A DNA stretch of 64,000 bases from Nonomuraea aurantiaca (GTDB taxonomy: Bacteria; Actinomycetota; Actinomycetes; Streptosporangiales; Streptosporangiaceae), in the NCBI RefSeq assembly GCF_020215705.1, contig NZ_JAIWNB010000002.1, positions 558,001-622,000 of the forward strand, written 5' to 3'. The notes below the pieces were generated by a model, which saw only the letters and a program-made list of their open reading frames with translations, made no database searches and had not been told where the DNA came from. Shown one piece after another: positions 8,616 to 15,716 of this stretch (its first letter is position 1; every line of letters starts with the position of its first letter). A program made the translations under genes and the position numbers.

Positions 8616-9551
8616 TCAAGCGGATGAACTGCGGAAGTAGTGCCCCTTCTCGAGGTCGTCGATGAGTCCGGGCTGGGTCGGCTGCCACCCCAGTAGCTCG
8701 CGGGTCAGCGTGCTCGAGGCCGGGCTGTCGGCCGCGAGGAAACCGGCCAGCCAGCTGAAGTGCTCGCCCGCGCTCTCCGGCGAGATGGCGGCCACTGGGA
8801 TGCCGAGCTGCCGGCCGATCACTTCGGCCACGGTGCGGATCGGCACGCCCTCATCGGCGACAGGGTGCAGCGCCGATCCCGCCGGGGCCTGCTCCAGCGC
8901 CAGGCGGAACAGGTGGGCGGCGTCGAGCCGGTGTACGGCGGGCCAGCGGTTGGACCCATCGCCGATGTAGCCGGAGACGCCCTTGGCACGGGCGATGCCG
9001 ACCAGCGTCGCCATGAAGCCGTAATCTCCTTCGCCGTGCACCGTCGGCGGTAGCCGCACGACCGACGAGCGCACGCCGCGGGAAGCGAGGGCGAGCGTCA
9101 GCTGCGCGGTTACCTGACGAGCATGCGGACCGCTGCCCGGCTGCGCCGTATCCGATGCGGGACCACGCCCGTCCTGCTCGGTCGCCACCTGCCCTGGTGC
9201 CAGTCCGAGCAGCCCCGAGGCGAGGACGAACGGTCGCTCAGAACCCGCGAGTGCCTCGCCCATGGTCTCGACGGCCCGACGGTCCGCGTCGACGGCGCCC
9301 TGGAAGTCTCCAGAGAAGGCGAGGTCGTGCTTGAACGCGAGGTGGATCACGCCGTCCGACGCGTCGGACGCACTCCGCAGGCCGTCGAGATCATCGAGTG
9401 TGCCGCGGTGCACCTGCGCCCCGGCCGCGGTGAGGGCGGCGGCCGAGGCGTCCGAGCGGGCCAGCCCGGTGACCTGATGGCCCGCGCCGATGAGCTCGGG
9501 AACGACGGCGGAGCCGATCCAGCCGGACGCGCCGGTGACGAAAACGCGCAT
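8616..9551 (-). CDS. NAD-dependent epimerase/dehydratase family (atypical SDR)
   Basis: About 311 residues. Begins MRVFVTGASGWIGSAVVPEL, the extended-SDR nucleotide-binding motif, followed by ARSDASAAALTAAGA and DGVIHLAF. The usual YxxxK is not evident (the segment after the serine strand reads ASGLLGLAPGQVATEQDG), so catalysis may differ or be lost; the resemblance is to NmrA/DUF1731-like SDRs. ATG at 9551 is the only start that puts the Rossmann motif at the N-terminus. It is divergent from a TetR gene, with two matching palindromes between them, so this is probably that regulator's target. Confidence 0.85.
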   Translation of the reverse strand: MRVFVTGASGWIGSAVVPELIGAGHQVTGLARSDASAAALTAAGAQVHRGTLDDLDGLRSASDASDGVIHLAFKHDLAFSGDFQGAVDADRRAVETMGEALAGSERPFVLASGLLGLAPGQVATEQDGRGPASDTAQPGSGPHARQVTAQLTLALASRGVRSSVVRLPPTVHGEGDYGFMATLVGIARAKGVSGYIGDGSNRWPAVHRLDAAHLFRLALEQAPAGSALHPVADEGVPIRTVAEVIGRQLGIPVAAISPESAGEHFSWLAGFLAADSPASSTLTRELLGWQPTQPGLIDDLEKGHYFRSSSA

Positions 9552-9593
9552 GAGAAAACCCCCAGGTAAGTCGGCCGTACTGAGTGTGCGGCT

Positions 9594-9642
9594 GATGTCA
9601 GTTGCTGTCATCACCATAGCAAGCATGTCAGTCGCTGTCATC
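9594..9642. promoter_or_regulatory. Twin 19-bp operators between the SDR gene and TetR gene
   Basis: Two nearly identical imperfect palindromes, ATGTCAG-TYG-CTGTCAT, at 9594-9612 and 9624-9642, exactly 30 bases apart (about three helical turns). They lie in the 107-base gap between divergent starts at 9551 and 9659. Paired sites in this setting are typical of TetR autoregulation and control of the opposite gene. Confidence 0.7.
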
Positions 9643-9658
9643 AAGGTACGATCGGTAC

Positions 9659-10222
9659 ATGGGGCGATGGGAGCCGAACGCGCGCGGCCGGCTGGTGCAA
9701 GCGGCAATGGAGCTCTACGGCGAACGCGGCTACGAACAGACCACGGTGGCCGAGATCGCCAACCGGGCGGGGCTCACGGAGCGTACGTTCTTCCGGCACT
9801 TCGCCGACAAGCGCGAGGTGCTGTTCTGGGGCGGAGGCGCGCTGCAAGAGCTCCTCGTGAGCTCCGTAGCCGAGGCCCCTGCTTCCACAGCGCCGATCGA
9901 CGCCGTCGCCGCAGCCTTTGAGGCCGCCGCCGCCCAGCTTCAGGAGCGCCGCGAACACTCCCGGCAGCGCCAGGCCATCATCGCCGCGAACGCGGAGCTT
10001 CGTGAGCGTGAGCTGATCAAACTCGAGTCGTTCGCCTCGGCGCTCGCCGACGCCTTGCGACTGCGCGGCGTCGCGGACACGGCCGCGAGCCTGGCCGCCG
10101 AGGCGGGGATCGCGGTCTTCAAGATCGCGTTCGTGCATTGGCTCGCCACCGGCCAGCCGGACTTCCCGCAACTCATCCGAGAATCGTTCGACGAGTTGAA
10201 GGCCGTGGCCGCGGGCAAATGA
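9659..10222 (+). CDS. TetR family transcriptional regulator
   Basis: 187 residues. The HTH is clear: RGRLVQAAMELYGERGY, VAEIANRAGLTERTFFRHF, ADKREVLFWGG. The C-terminal part resembles the TetR_C domain found in small actinomycete regulators of epimerase-like genes. The ATG follows the second palindrome by 16 bases. Probably represses itself and the divergent SDR gene. Its stop abuts a truncated RidA frame. Confidence 0.9.
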   Translation: MGRWEPNARGRLVQAAMELYGERGYEQTTVAEIANRAGLTERTFFRHFADKREVLFWGGGALQELLVSSVAEAPASTAPIDAVAAAFEAAAAQLQERREHSRQRQAIIAANAELRERELIKLESFASALADALRLRGVADTAASLAAEAGIAVFKIAFVHWLATGQPDFPQLIRESFDELKAVAAGK

Positions 10223-10516
10223 GTGCGCCTGGGTCCACCGCCTGCGGTGGCGCCGGACGGCAGCCTCCCAGACGGATTCGCCGCACAGTGCCGACAGGTC
10301 TGGGCCAACCTGGCGGCTGCGCTGGCTCATCACGGGTTGGGCCTGTCCGACCTGGTCAAGGTGACCATGTTCCTGTCAGACAGGGCGTATCGGGAGGAGA
10401 ACTCCGCCATCCGGCAGGAGGTACTCGGCGGCCACGCCCCCGCTCTGACGGTCATCATCACCGGCATCTACGACGAAGCGTGGCTGTTGGAAGTCGAGGC
10501 TGTCGCTGCGCGGTAG
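10223..10516 (+). pseudogene. N-terminally truncated RidA (YjgF/UK114) family gene
   Basis: 97 codons match the latter two thirds of RidA-family proteins: AAQCRQVWANLAAALAHHG, LSDLVKVTMFLSD, and LLEVEAVAA at the end. The first 30-40 residues (the PYSxAV and SGQ strands of the trimer core) are absent, and the frame begins at a GTG directly touching the TetR stop. The conserved arginine before the last strands, needed for imine hydrolysis in true RidA, is replaced (APALTVIITG). Probably inactive, unless a shortened form is made. Confidence 0.65.
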
Positions 10517-10603
10517 ATGCCATCGCCAATCCCTCGCTTGCGCCCCGCCATCGGTTACATCGGTGTCTGATGGAGCAGGACGACCCGTCGGCCTTCGGGG
10601 CCT

Positions 10604-11227
10604 CTAATGCCTGGAGAGGGGCAGTCGGACGGGTGGCGGAAGCGGCGCCGGGGCCGGGCTCGCCTGGAACGACTGGATCATCAGGGCTGCGAAGCGGCGC
10701 GACGCCGCCACTCTCATCTCGGGTGATTCGGCGCGGATGCCGTCGTTCGCCATGAGCGCCAGGCTGATGTCCTCCAGGACGAAATCTCTCCGCAAGAGGC
10801 CTCCTTCCTTCGCGCGCCGCACCAGTTCGAGCAGTTGACGCAGCGTGCGAGCGTGGTCCGCGGCGAAGTCGGCCGCTTGGGGGAGCCGCGAGGTGAATGC
10901 GCGGCCGAAGCCTCGGTCGAGGGCGTTCGCCTCCATGAGCCGCTCGATCACCAGGCTGAACCCGCGCCAGGGGTCGCGCGCCGCCATACCCTCCTCCACG
11001 ATCGCCGAGCAAGAGGCCATCTGCTCGGCGAAGGCCTCGGCCAGCAGCGCTTCCTTGGTCTGGAAGTGCCGGTAGACGGTCGCGATACCGACCTCGGCGC
11101 GCCGGGCGATCTCCCGGATCGGCACGTCCAGGCCCTCGGCGGCGAAGGCCGCGCGGGCGACCGCGAGGATGCGTTCGCGGTTGTCGCGGGCGTCCGAGCG
11201 GAGCTTCGTTATCACTTGGGCCGTCAT
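10604..11227 (-). CDS. TetR family transcriptional regulator
   Basis: About 207 residues. HTH: NRERILAVARAAFAAEGLDV, IREIARRAEVGIATVYRHF, QTKEALLAEAF. The C-terminal half (FSLVIERLMEANALDRGF, TLRQLLELVRRAKEGGLLR) matches the regulator type that ends in a SbtR/TetR_C_33-like domain. Start ATG at 11227. Transcribed away from an MDR-family oxidoreductase, with a palindrome between them. Confidence 0.9.
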   Translation of the reverse strand: MTAQVITKLRSDARDNRERILAVARAAFAAEGLDVPIREIARRAEVGIATVYRHFQTKEALLAEAFAEQMASCSAIVEEGMAARDPWRGFSLVIERLMEANALDRGFGRAFTSRLPQAADFAADHARTLRQLLELVRRAKEGGLLRRDFVLEDISLALMANDGIRAESPEMRVAASRRFAALMIQSFQASPAPAPLPPPVRLPLSRH

Positions 11228-11236
11228 CGCTCTCAC

Positions 11237-11246
11237 TTTAGCTAAA
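11237..11246. promoter_or_regulatory. Palindrome TTTAGCTAAA in a divergent gap (candidate operator)
   Basis: A perfect 10-base palindrome sits in the 48 bases between the TetR start and the oxidoreductase start, an AT-rich patch in GC-rich surroundings. It is the natural candidate for the TetR binding site controlling both genes. Confidence 0.45.
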
Positions 11247-11275
11247 CGGAGAGGGTGCTCCGTTACGGTCGGCGC

Positions 11276-12226
11276 ATGAGAGCAATTCAATTCACCGAGT
11301 ACGGCCCGCCCGGCGTTGTGCACGTCGCCGAGGTGGAGGCGCCGCACGCCGGACCGGGCGAGATCCGCATCGCCGTACGGGCCTCCGGGATCTCGCCCGG
11401 GGAGACGTACGTCCGCTCCGGGGCGCTGCGTGACATGATGCCCACGACATTCCCGTATCGGACCGGATTCGACGCCGCGGGTGTGGTGGACGAGGTCGGC
11501 GACGGCGTCACGGGCGTGAGCATCGGCGACGAGGTGTTCGGCATGGCCGACACGGTCGGGCGCGGTGCCAATGCCGACTTCGCGGTCCTGGCCGCCTGGG
11601 CGCCCAAACCGGCCGCGTGGAGCTGGGAGGAAGCGGGCGGCGCCGCAGGCAGTGTCGAGACGGCCACCCGGGTCCTCGACCGGCTCGCGGTCGGTGCCGG
11701 CCACACCGTGCTCGTGCAGGGCGCGGCCGGTGCGGTGGGCACCGTCGCCGTCCAGCTCGCGGTCGCCCGCGGCGCCACCGTCATCGGTACGGCGAGCGAG
11801 CACAACCACGACTTCCTGCGCTCCCTCGGCGCGGAGCCGACGACGTACGGGACGGGGCTCATCGAACGGGTCCGCGCGCTGGCTCCGGCCGGGGTGGACG
11901 CGGTGTTCGACTGCGCCGGAGGGGCGCTGCCAGACCTCATCGCCATCGCCGGTGACACGGCGCGCGTGGTGACGATCGCCGACTTCACCGCGGCGGCCCA
12001 CGGCGTGCACATGTCGCACAGCGCACCGGCCGAGGAGACGGGTGCGGCCGTGGGAGCCCCCGCCGACCCGCAGGCGGTGCACGGCCTCGCGATCGCGGTC
12101 ACCCTCGCCGACGAGGGTCGGCTGCGGGTGCCGGTCGCGGCGGCGTTCCCGCTCGCCGAGGCCGCGGCCGCGCACGAACTGAGCGAAAGCCGCCACGCCC
12201 GCGGAAAGATCGTGCTGGTGCACTGA
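11276..12226 (+). CDS. Zinc-independent MDR alcohol dehydrogenase / quinone oxidoreductase
   Basis: About 316 residues. GroES-like N-terminal domain (MRAIQFTEYGPPGVVHVAEV, then AVRASGISPGETYVRSG and FPYRTGFDAAGVV) and Rossmann domain (HTVLVQGAAGAVGTVAVQL). The cysteine and histidine zinc ligands of alcohol dehydrogenases are missing, so it belongs with NADPH quinone oxidoreductases (Qor type). Substrate unknown; probably a stress or detoxification role under the divergent TetR. Its last codons (GKIVLVH) are imperfectly duplicated just after the stop, and a strong hairpin follows. Confidence 0.9.
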   Translation: MRAIQFTEYGPPGVVHVAEVEAPHAGPGEIRIAVRASGISPGETYVRSGALRDMMPTTFPYRTGFDAAGVVDEVGDGVTGVSIGDEVFGMADTVGRGANADFAVLAAWAPKPAAWSWEEAGGAAGSVETATRVLDRLAVGAGHTVLVQGAAGAVGTVAVQLAVARGATVIGTASEHNHDFLRSLGAEPTTYGTGLIERVRALAPAGVDAVFDCAGGALPDLIAIAGDTARVVTIADFTAAAHGVHMSHSAPAEETGAAVGAPADPQAVHGLAIAVTLADEGRLRVPVAAAFPLAEAAAAHELSESRHARGKIVLVH

Positions 12227-12261
12227 CTTGTGAAGATCGTGCTGGGGAGCTGATCGGACGC

Positions 12262-12294
12262 CCGTGGCCGTTCTCGGCAACCGGCCACGGGCCC
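12262..12294 (+). terminator. Hairpin after the MDR oxidoreductase gene
   Basis: A perfect 11-base stem, GCCCGTGGCCG with CGGCCACGGGC, around an 11-base loop. There is no run of T after it, as is usual for actinomycete terminators. It separates the oxidoreductase from the secreted protein gene downstream. Confidence 0.6.
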
Positions 12295-12406
12295 GATGGG
12301 TATCCGGCCCCACGGCGGCGGTGCGCCTGCTCGCAATCCGGCAAATAGTCCACAACCGATCCGAACTCTCACTAAGGTGATCAAGTCAAAGATCAAGGAG
12401 GACCTG

Positions 12407-12928
12407 GTGAAGCAGACGATCGCGCGGCGGATCGGCCGTTCCATGCTGGTGGTGGCGCTGGCGGGAGGTGTCGTGCCGGTTGCCGTCGCGTCTCCGGCGC
12501 TCGCCGCGCGGAAGGCGACGCTGGGGCCGTACGGGTACGGCAATCTGAAGCTTGGTATGACCGCCTCCAAGGCCAAGGCGACCGGTCGGATCGTCCACAA
12601 ATCGGTCGGGGACTCCGCCAGATGTACGGGCTGGGACCTCAAGGAGAACCCGTACGGCAACTACCGGGTGGGGATGTACATCTCCAAGAAGCACGGCGTG
12701 TCCATGATCGTCGCGCCCCCTGGCCTGAAGACGCCTCAGGGCATCAGACTCGGCTCCAGCAAGGCGCAGTTGAAGGCCGCCTATCCCGGTCTGCGGCGTG
12801 GTCCGGGTGGGTATCCGACCGCTACCGTGCCGGGCAACAAGGCGGCGTTCTACATGTTCTATGTGTCGGACAACAAGGTATCCGGCCTGAGCCTGGTTCT
12901 GGCCGAGCAGGACTGCGTCAGGTACTAG
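12407..12928 (+). CDS. Secreted protein with BamE/SmpA-like repeats
   Basis: About 173 residues from a GTG with an AAGGAGG site five bases upstream. Signal peptide: basic KQTIARRIGR, hydrophobic SMLVVALAGGVVPVAVA, cleavage after SPALA near residue 33. The mature protein has two copies of a LxLGMT/S-x-A motif (YGNLKLGMTASKAKATG and GIRLGSSKAQLKAAYPGL), reminiscent of the short helix-strand of BamE/SmpA-like secreted proteins. Two cysteines (ARCTGW and EQDCVRY) may form a disulphide. Function unknown. Confidence 0.75.
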   Translation: MKQTIARRIGRSMLVVALAGGVVPVAVASPALAARKATLGPYGYGNLKLGMTASKAKATGRIVHKSVGDSARCTGWDLKENPYGNYRVGMYISKKHGVSMIVAPPGLKTPQGIRLGSSKAQLKAAYPGLRRGPGGYPTATVPGNKAAFYMFYVSDNKVSGLSLVLAEQDCVRY

Positions 12929-13018
12929 CCGCGTCCTTCGCCGAGCAAATGGAGGCGATCGTCCGCTCTATCCTGGGCTTCCGTTTCGGCTGAACGGTCA
13001 CGGAAGATCGAGGGACCC

Positions 13019-13680
13019 TTGAAGCAGCGGACTTTCCTCGCCGCCCGCATCGACCAGTGGTCACGCGAGCATCCCAGGATGCTGGATCTGACATTGGCCG
13101 GTTTGATGTGGCTGGTTCTCGGCCTGCCGAGTGCTCTTGCGGGGCTGCCGGCCTTTCTCGTCGGCACCGCGGCCATCCTCCCTCTCGCCGTACGGCGGCG
13201 CTTTCCGACCGCGGTTCTCGCCTGGCCGGTCGCGGCCTTCGCCGTGCAGCTCATGGTGGTGCCGATTCCGTTGCCGGCCAACGTCGCGCAGGCGATCGTC
13301 GTCTATACCGTTGCCGCACACGTCGCGTCCCTGCCGGTCCGCCTGCTCGCCCTCGGTGCCGCGCTCGGCGGCAGCGTGCTCGCCGGCTTCCGGTGGAGCG
13401 TCCCCCCTGAATACCTGACAAACGTCCTCAAGAACGCTGTGTTCCTGGGGATCCTGTTTGTGCTGGTCTGGGTCATCGGTAATCTCGTCCGCGGCCGTCA
13501 GGCCAACATGCGCGCTGCGTGAGGCGAGTGCCCGGCTCGAGGAGAGCCGGTTGCAACGCGAGCGGTTCGTCGCGCAGCGGAAACGTGTGGTCGCGGCACG
13601 GGAGATTCACGACATCCTCGCCCACTCGCTCACCGTCGTGATCGTGCAGGCCGACGGCGCCGAGTACGCCCCGCGGTGGC
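13019..13680 (+). pseudogene. Disrupted sensor histidine kinase gene (DesK/HisKA_3 type)
   Basis: Frame 1, from TTG, gives 167 residues with four or five membrane helices (LAGLMWLVLGLPSALAGL, FAVQLMVVPIPL, AVFLGILFVLVWVIGNL) and then stops at a TGA. Shifting frame at about 13511-13516, in the GC-alternating stretch, restores REASARLEESRLQRERF and the phospho-acceptor box AAREIHDILAHSLTVVIVQA. This fits loss of a GC dinucleotide. After EYA (about 13668) the homology stops where a fragment of another gene on the opposite strand begins, so the ATPase domain is gone. Confidence 0.8.
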
Positions 13681-13935
13681 GAGCAGGCACACGCCGGCGG
13701 TGGTGGCGATCGTGAGCGGCCAGGTTCGCAGGCCGAGCCGGCCCATGCCGAGCCGGCGCCATCCGTCTCTGGAGTATCCCTCTCGCGTGACGACGAGCAT
13801 CATCGCCAGGACGACGAGCAAGGGCGATAAGGCGAGGACGAGCCCATCGGCGATATTGGCGGTGCCCAGCGAGATCGTGAGCGCCAGGACAATGAAAACG
13901 ATCGAAGTGGCGCGATCGGAGAGCCGTTCGTACAC
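13675..13935 (-). pseudogene. 5' fragment of a CPBP (CAAX-like) intramembrane protease gene
   Basis: From ATG at 13935 the minus strand encodes an N-terminus with two membrane helices (ATSIVFIVLALTISLG, LVLALSPLLVVLAMMLVV) and the linker REGYSRDGWRRLGMGRLGLR, which is characteristic of CPBP-family proteases just before their catalytic helices. The EExxxR and HxxxB motifs would lie further on but are missing, because the frame runs into the histidine kinase fragment. The two broken genes meet tail to tail. Confidence 0.65.
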
Positions 13936-14041
13936 GGGCAGACCTTCCTTCGGGGAGTTGGCCTGGCCCAGTGTTCAAGAACGCGTCACCGCCGCCATCC
14001 ACCCGCGGTCCGAATTTCGATCCGGCCTTCCCCCCACGGGA

Positions 14042-14458
14042 CTAGCACCTCAGGTCGGCCCACACCACGCGATGGCCCGCTGAATTGACGAACGTCCCCC
14101 AGTTTCCGCCGGACAGTTCCCGCACAATGTGAATGCCTCGCCCCGACTCGGTCTCCAGAGACGGGCACGGGGGAGCATGCGGTTCGGACGCGAACGCGCC
14201 CGGGTCGGTGACCTCAATGCGCAGAAAGCCGGGGCCGCGACTGGCGATTACCGTGACCCATTCGCGGTGTACGCCGCCCTCCACGTGAGTGCAGGCGTTC
14301 GTGACCAGCTCGCTGACGACCTGTTGTGCGTCAAGCAGTACGGGATGACCGGTCGTGAGCCACCACGTAACGGCGGCCCGGGCCTGCTTGGGAGCCTTGT
14401 CGCCACGGCGTAGCCTGGTCGCTCCGATGAGCGTTACCGCCTCTGTTCGCATGAGCAT
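14042..14458 (-). CDS. ATP-binding (anti-sigma RsbW-like HATPase) protein
   Basis: 138 residues with a GHKL ATPase core: N box ELVTNACTH, G1 box VTDPGAF, and G2 box SGRGIHIVREL. The fold and size match RsbW/SpoIIAB-like proteins, which in Streptomyces and relatives commonly stand next to an XRE-DUF397 pair. Whether it phosphorylates an anti-anti-sigma partner here cannot be told. It is divergent from the XRE gene across a 233-base gap. Confidence 0.85.
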   Translation of the reverse strand: MLMRTEAVTLIGATRLRRGDKAPKQARAAVTWWLTTGHPVLLDAQQVVSELVTNACTHVEGGVHREWVTVIASRGPGFLRIEVTDPGAFASEPHAPPCPSLETESGRGIHIVRELSGGNWGTFVNSAGHRVVWADLRC

Positions 14459-14564
14459 GAAATCCCCGAGTTTGTCCTGTTGCTACGTTTGTCGCCCGCA
14501 CACAAGATCGCTTTTCTGGCGTATGAGCCAGCCTCAATTCACGCGGATGTCTCTCGAAAGTCAC

Positions 14565-14602
14565 CTCTCACGGTGGCAGCGAACGGCTACGTTAAGTGAG
14601 AG
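14565..14602. promoter_or_regulatory. Inverted repeat in the ATPase/XRE divergent region
   Basis: CTCTCAC at 14565-14571 and GTGAGAG at 14596-14602 form a perfect 7-base inverted repeat with 24 bases between. It sits midway in the gap shared by the two divergent genes, so it could be a site for the XRE protein. A run of GTGTGTG and CTGTGTGAT follows before the XRE start. Confidence 0.35.
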
Positions 14603-14691
14603 ATCGGCGGGACAATCACCGCACAGATTGGGCGCATGTTGTGTGTGTCGGCCTGTGTGATTTTGTGGCGACAGAACGGCGGAGGTGCTTG

Positions 14692-15513
14692 GTGAGCGTT
14701 GATGAATGGGACCCGGACGCTGGACCGCTGGCTCGGTTCGGATACGAGTTGCGGAAATTCCGTATCGACAAAGGGATCACCATCGACCAACTCGCGAACA
14801 GGGTCGGTTTCAGTCCGAGCCTCGTCGGTAGCGTCGAGCGGGCCGCCAGAAACCCGAGCAAGGACTTCACCGAGCGTTGTGAGGAGGCGCTGGGCCTGTC
14901 CGGCGAACTTCTCGCCCGCTGGCCGAGCATAAGCCGGGAACGAAGCCCCAAATGGTTCCGGCCGTGGCTGGAGATCGAGCAGGGTGCCACGGCCTTGCGG
15001 ACGTGGGAGCCGCTTATCGTCCCCGGGTTGCTTCAAACCACCGATTACGCGCGCGCCATTTTCAACGGTAAGCCAGGTACAACACCCGAGCAGGTGGAAG
15101 AGGCGCTGGCAGCGAGAATGGAGCGGCAAGCCATCCTTGCACGCTCGAAACCGCCGATGTTCCGGGCTGTTCTGGATGAAGGAATCCTGTACCGTCCAGT
15201 TGGAGGCGAGACGGTGACTCGCCTCCAGTTCGAACACCTCATCGTATTGGCTGAAAGCACGCGAATCACCATTCAAGTGCTTCCCTACTCCGCCCTGTCC
15301 ACCACTGGCCTCCTTGGTGGGTTCATGCTGGCGCAAGGCAACGGAATGCCGGACGCCGCCTATCTTGAGTCGGCTGGACAAGGCCAAGTGCGAGACGCCC
15401 CGGACGAGGTTGCCGCGCTTAGCGTTAGGTATGACGCGATATGCGCGGAGGCGCTTCCCCAGCATGTGTCGCTCAAGGTGATCAAAGAGAGACTGGTGAC
15501 AGCATGGAGCTGA
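14692..15513 (+). CDS. XRE regulator with DUF5753 ligand-like domain
   Basis: About 273 residues. The N-terminal helix-turn-helix is KGITIDQLANRVGFSPSLVG with SVERAARNPS. The rest is DUF5753 (WLEIEQGATALRTWEPLIVP, LLQTTDYARAI, ITIQVLPYSA). GTG at 14692 was chosen because GGAGG lies six bases upstream. The BldB/WhiJ-like systems of Streptomyces pair such a regulator with a DUF397 protein; here the DUF397 gene overlaps its 3' end. Confidence 0.92.
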   Translation: MSVDEWDPDAGPLARFGYELRKFRIDKGITIDQLANRVGFSPSLVGSVERAARNPSKDFTERCEEALGLSGELLARWPSISRERSPKWFRPWLEIEQGATALRTWEPLIVPGLLQTTDYARAIFNGKPGTTPEQVEEALAARMERQAILARSKPPMFRAVLDEGILYRPVGGETVTRLQFEHLIVLAESTRITIQVLPYSALSTTGLLGGFMLAQGNGMPDAAYLESAGQGQVRDAPDEVAALSVRYDAICAEALPQHVSLKVIKERLVTAWS

Positions 15514-15716
15514 ACGAGGAACTGAGGACCGCTGTGTGGCGTAAGTCCTCATTCTCCGGTGACAACGGCGGAAACTGCATCGAGGTCGCTCCGCTGAGCG
15601 GTGGCCGGGTCGCGATGCGGGACACCGAGCGTCCCGACCTGGAGCCGTGGGTGGTCAGTGGTTCAGTCTGGGCCGCCTTCGGCAAGGGCTGGCGAAACGG
15701 CGAATTCGACTTTTAG
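15504..15716 (+). CDS. DUF397 small protein
   Basis: 70 residues with the full DUF397 signature: VWRKSSFSGDNGGNCIEVA, then VAMRDTERPDLEPWV and a final aromatic segment. It starts inside the XRE gene in another frame and is surely co-translated. In Streptomyces such proteins modulate the action of the partner XRE regulator in development and antibiotic control. Its stop overlaps the stop of the convergent kinase gene by three bases. Confidence 0.92.
   Translation: MELNEELRTAVWRKSSFSGDNGGNCIEVAPLSGGRVAMRDTERPDLEPWVVSGSVWAAFGKGWRNGEFDF

Noticed and set aside
12934..12993. Twenty codons reading SFAEQMEAIVRSILGFRFG before the kinase remnant
   Set aside because: Looks like a gene tail, but it is too short to distinguish from chance in this composition.
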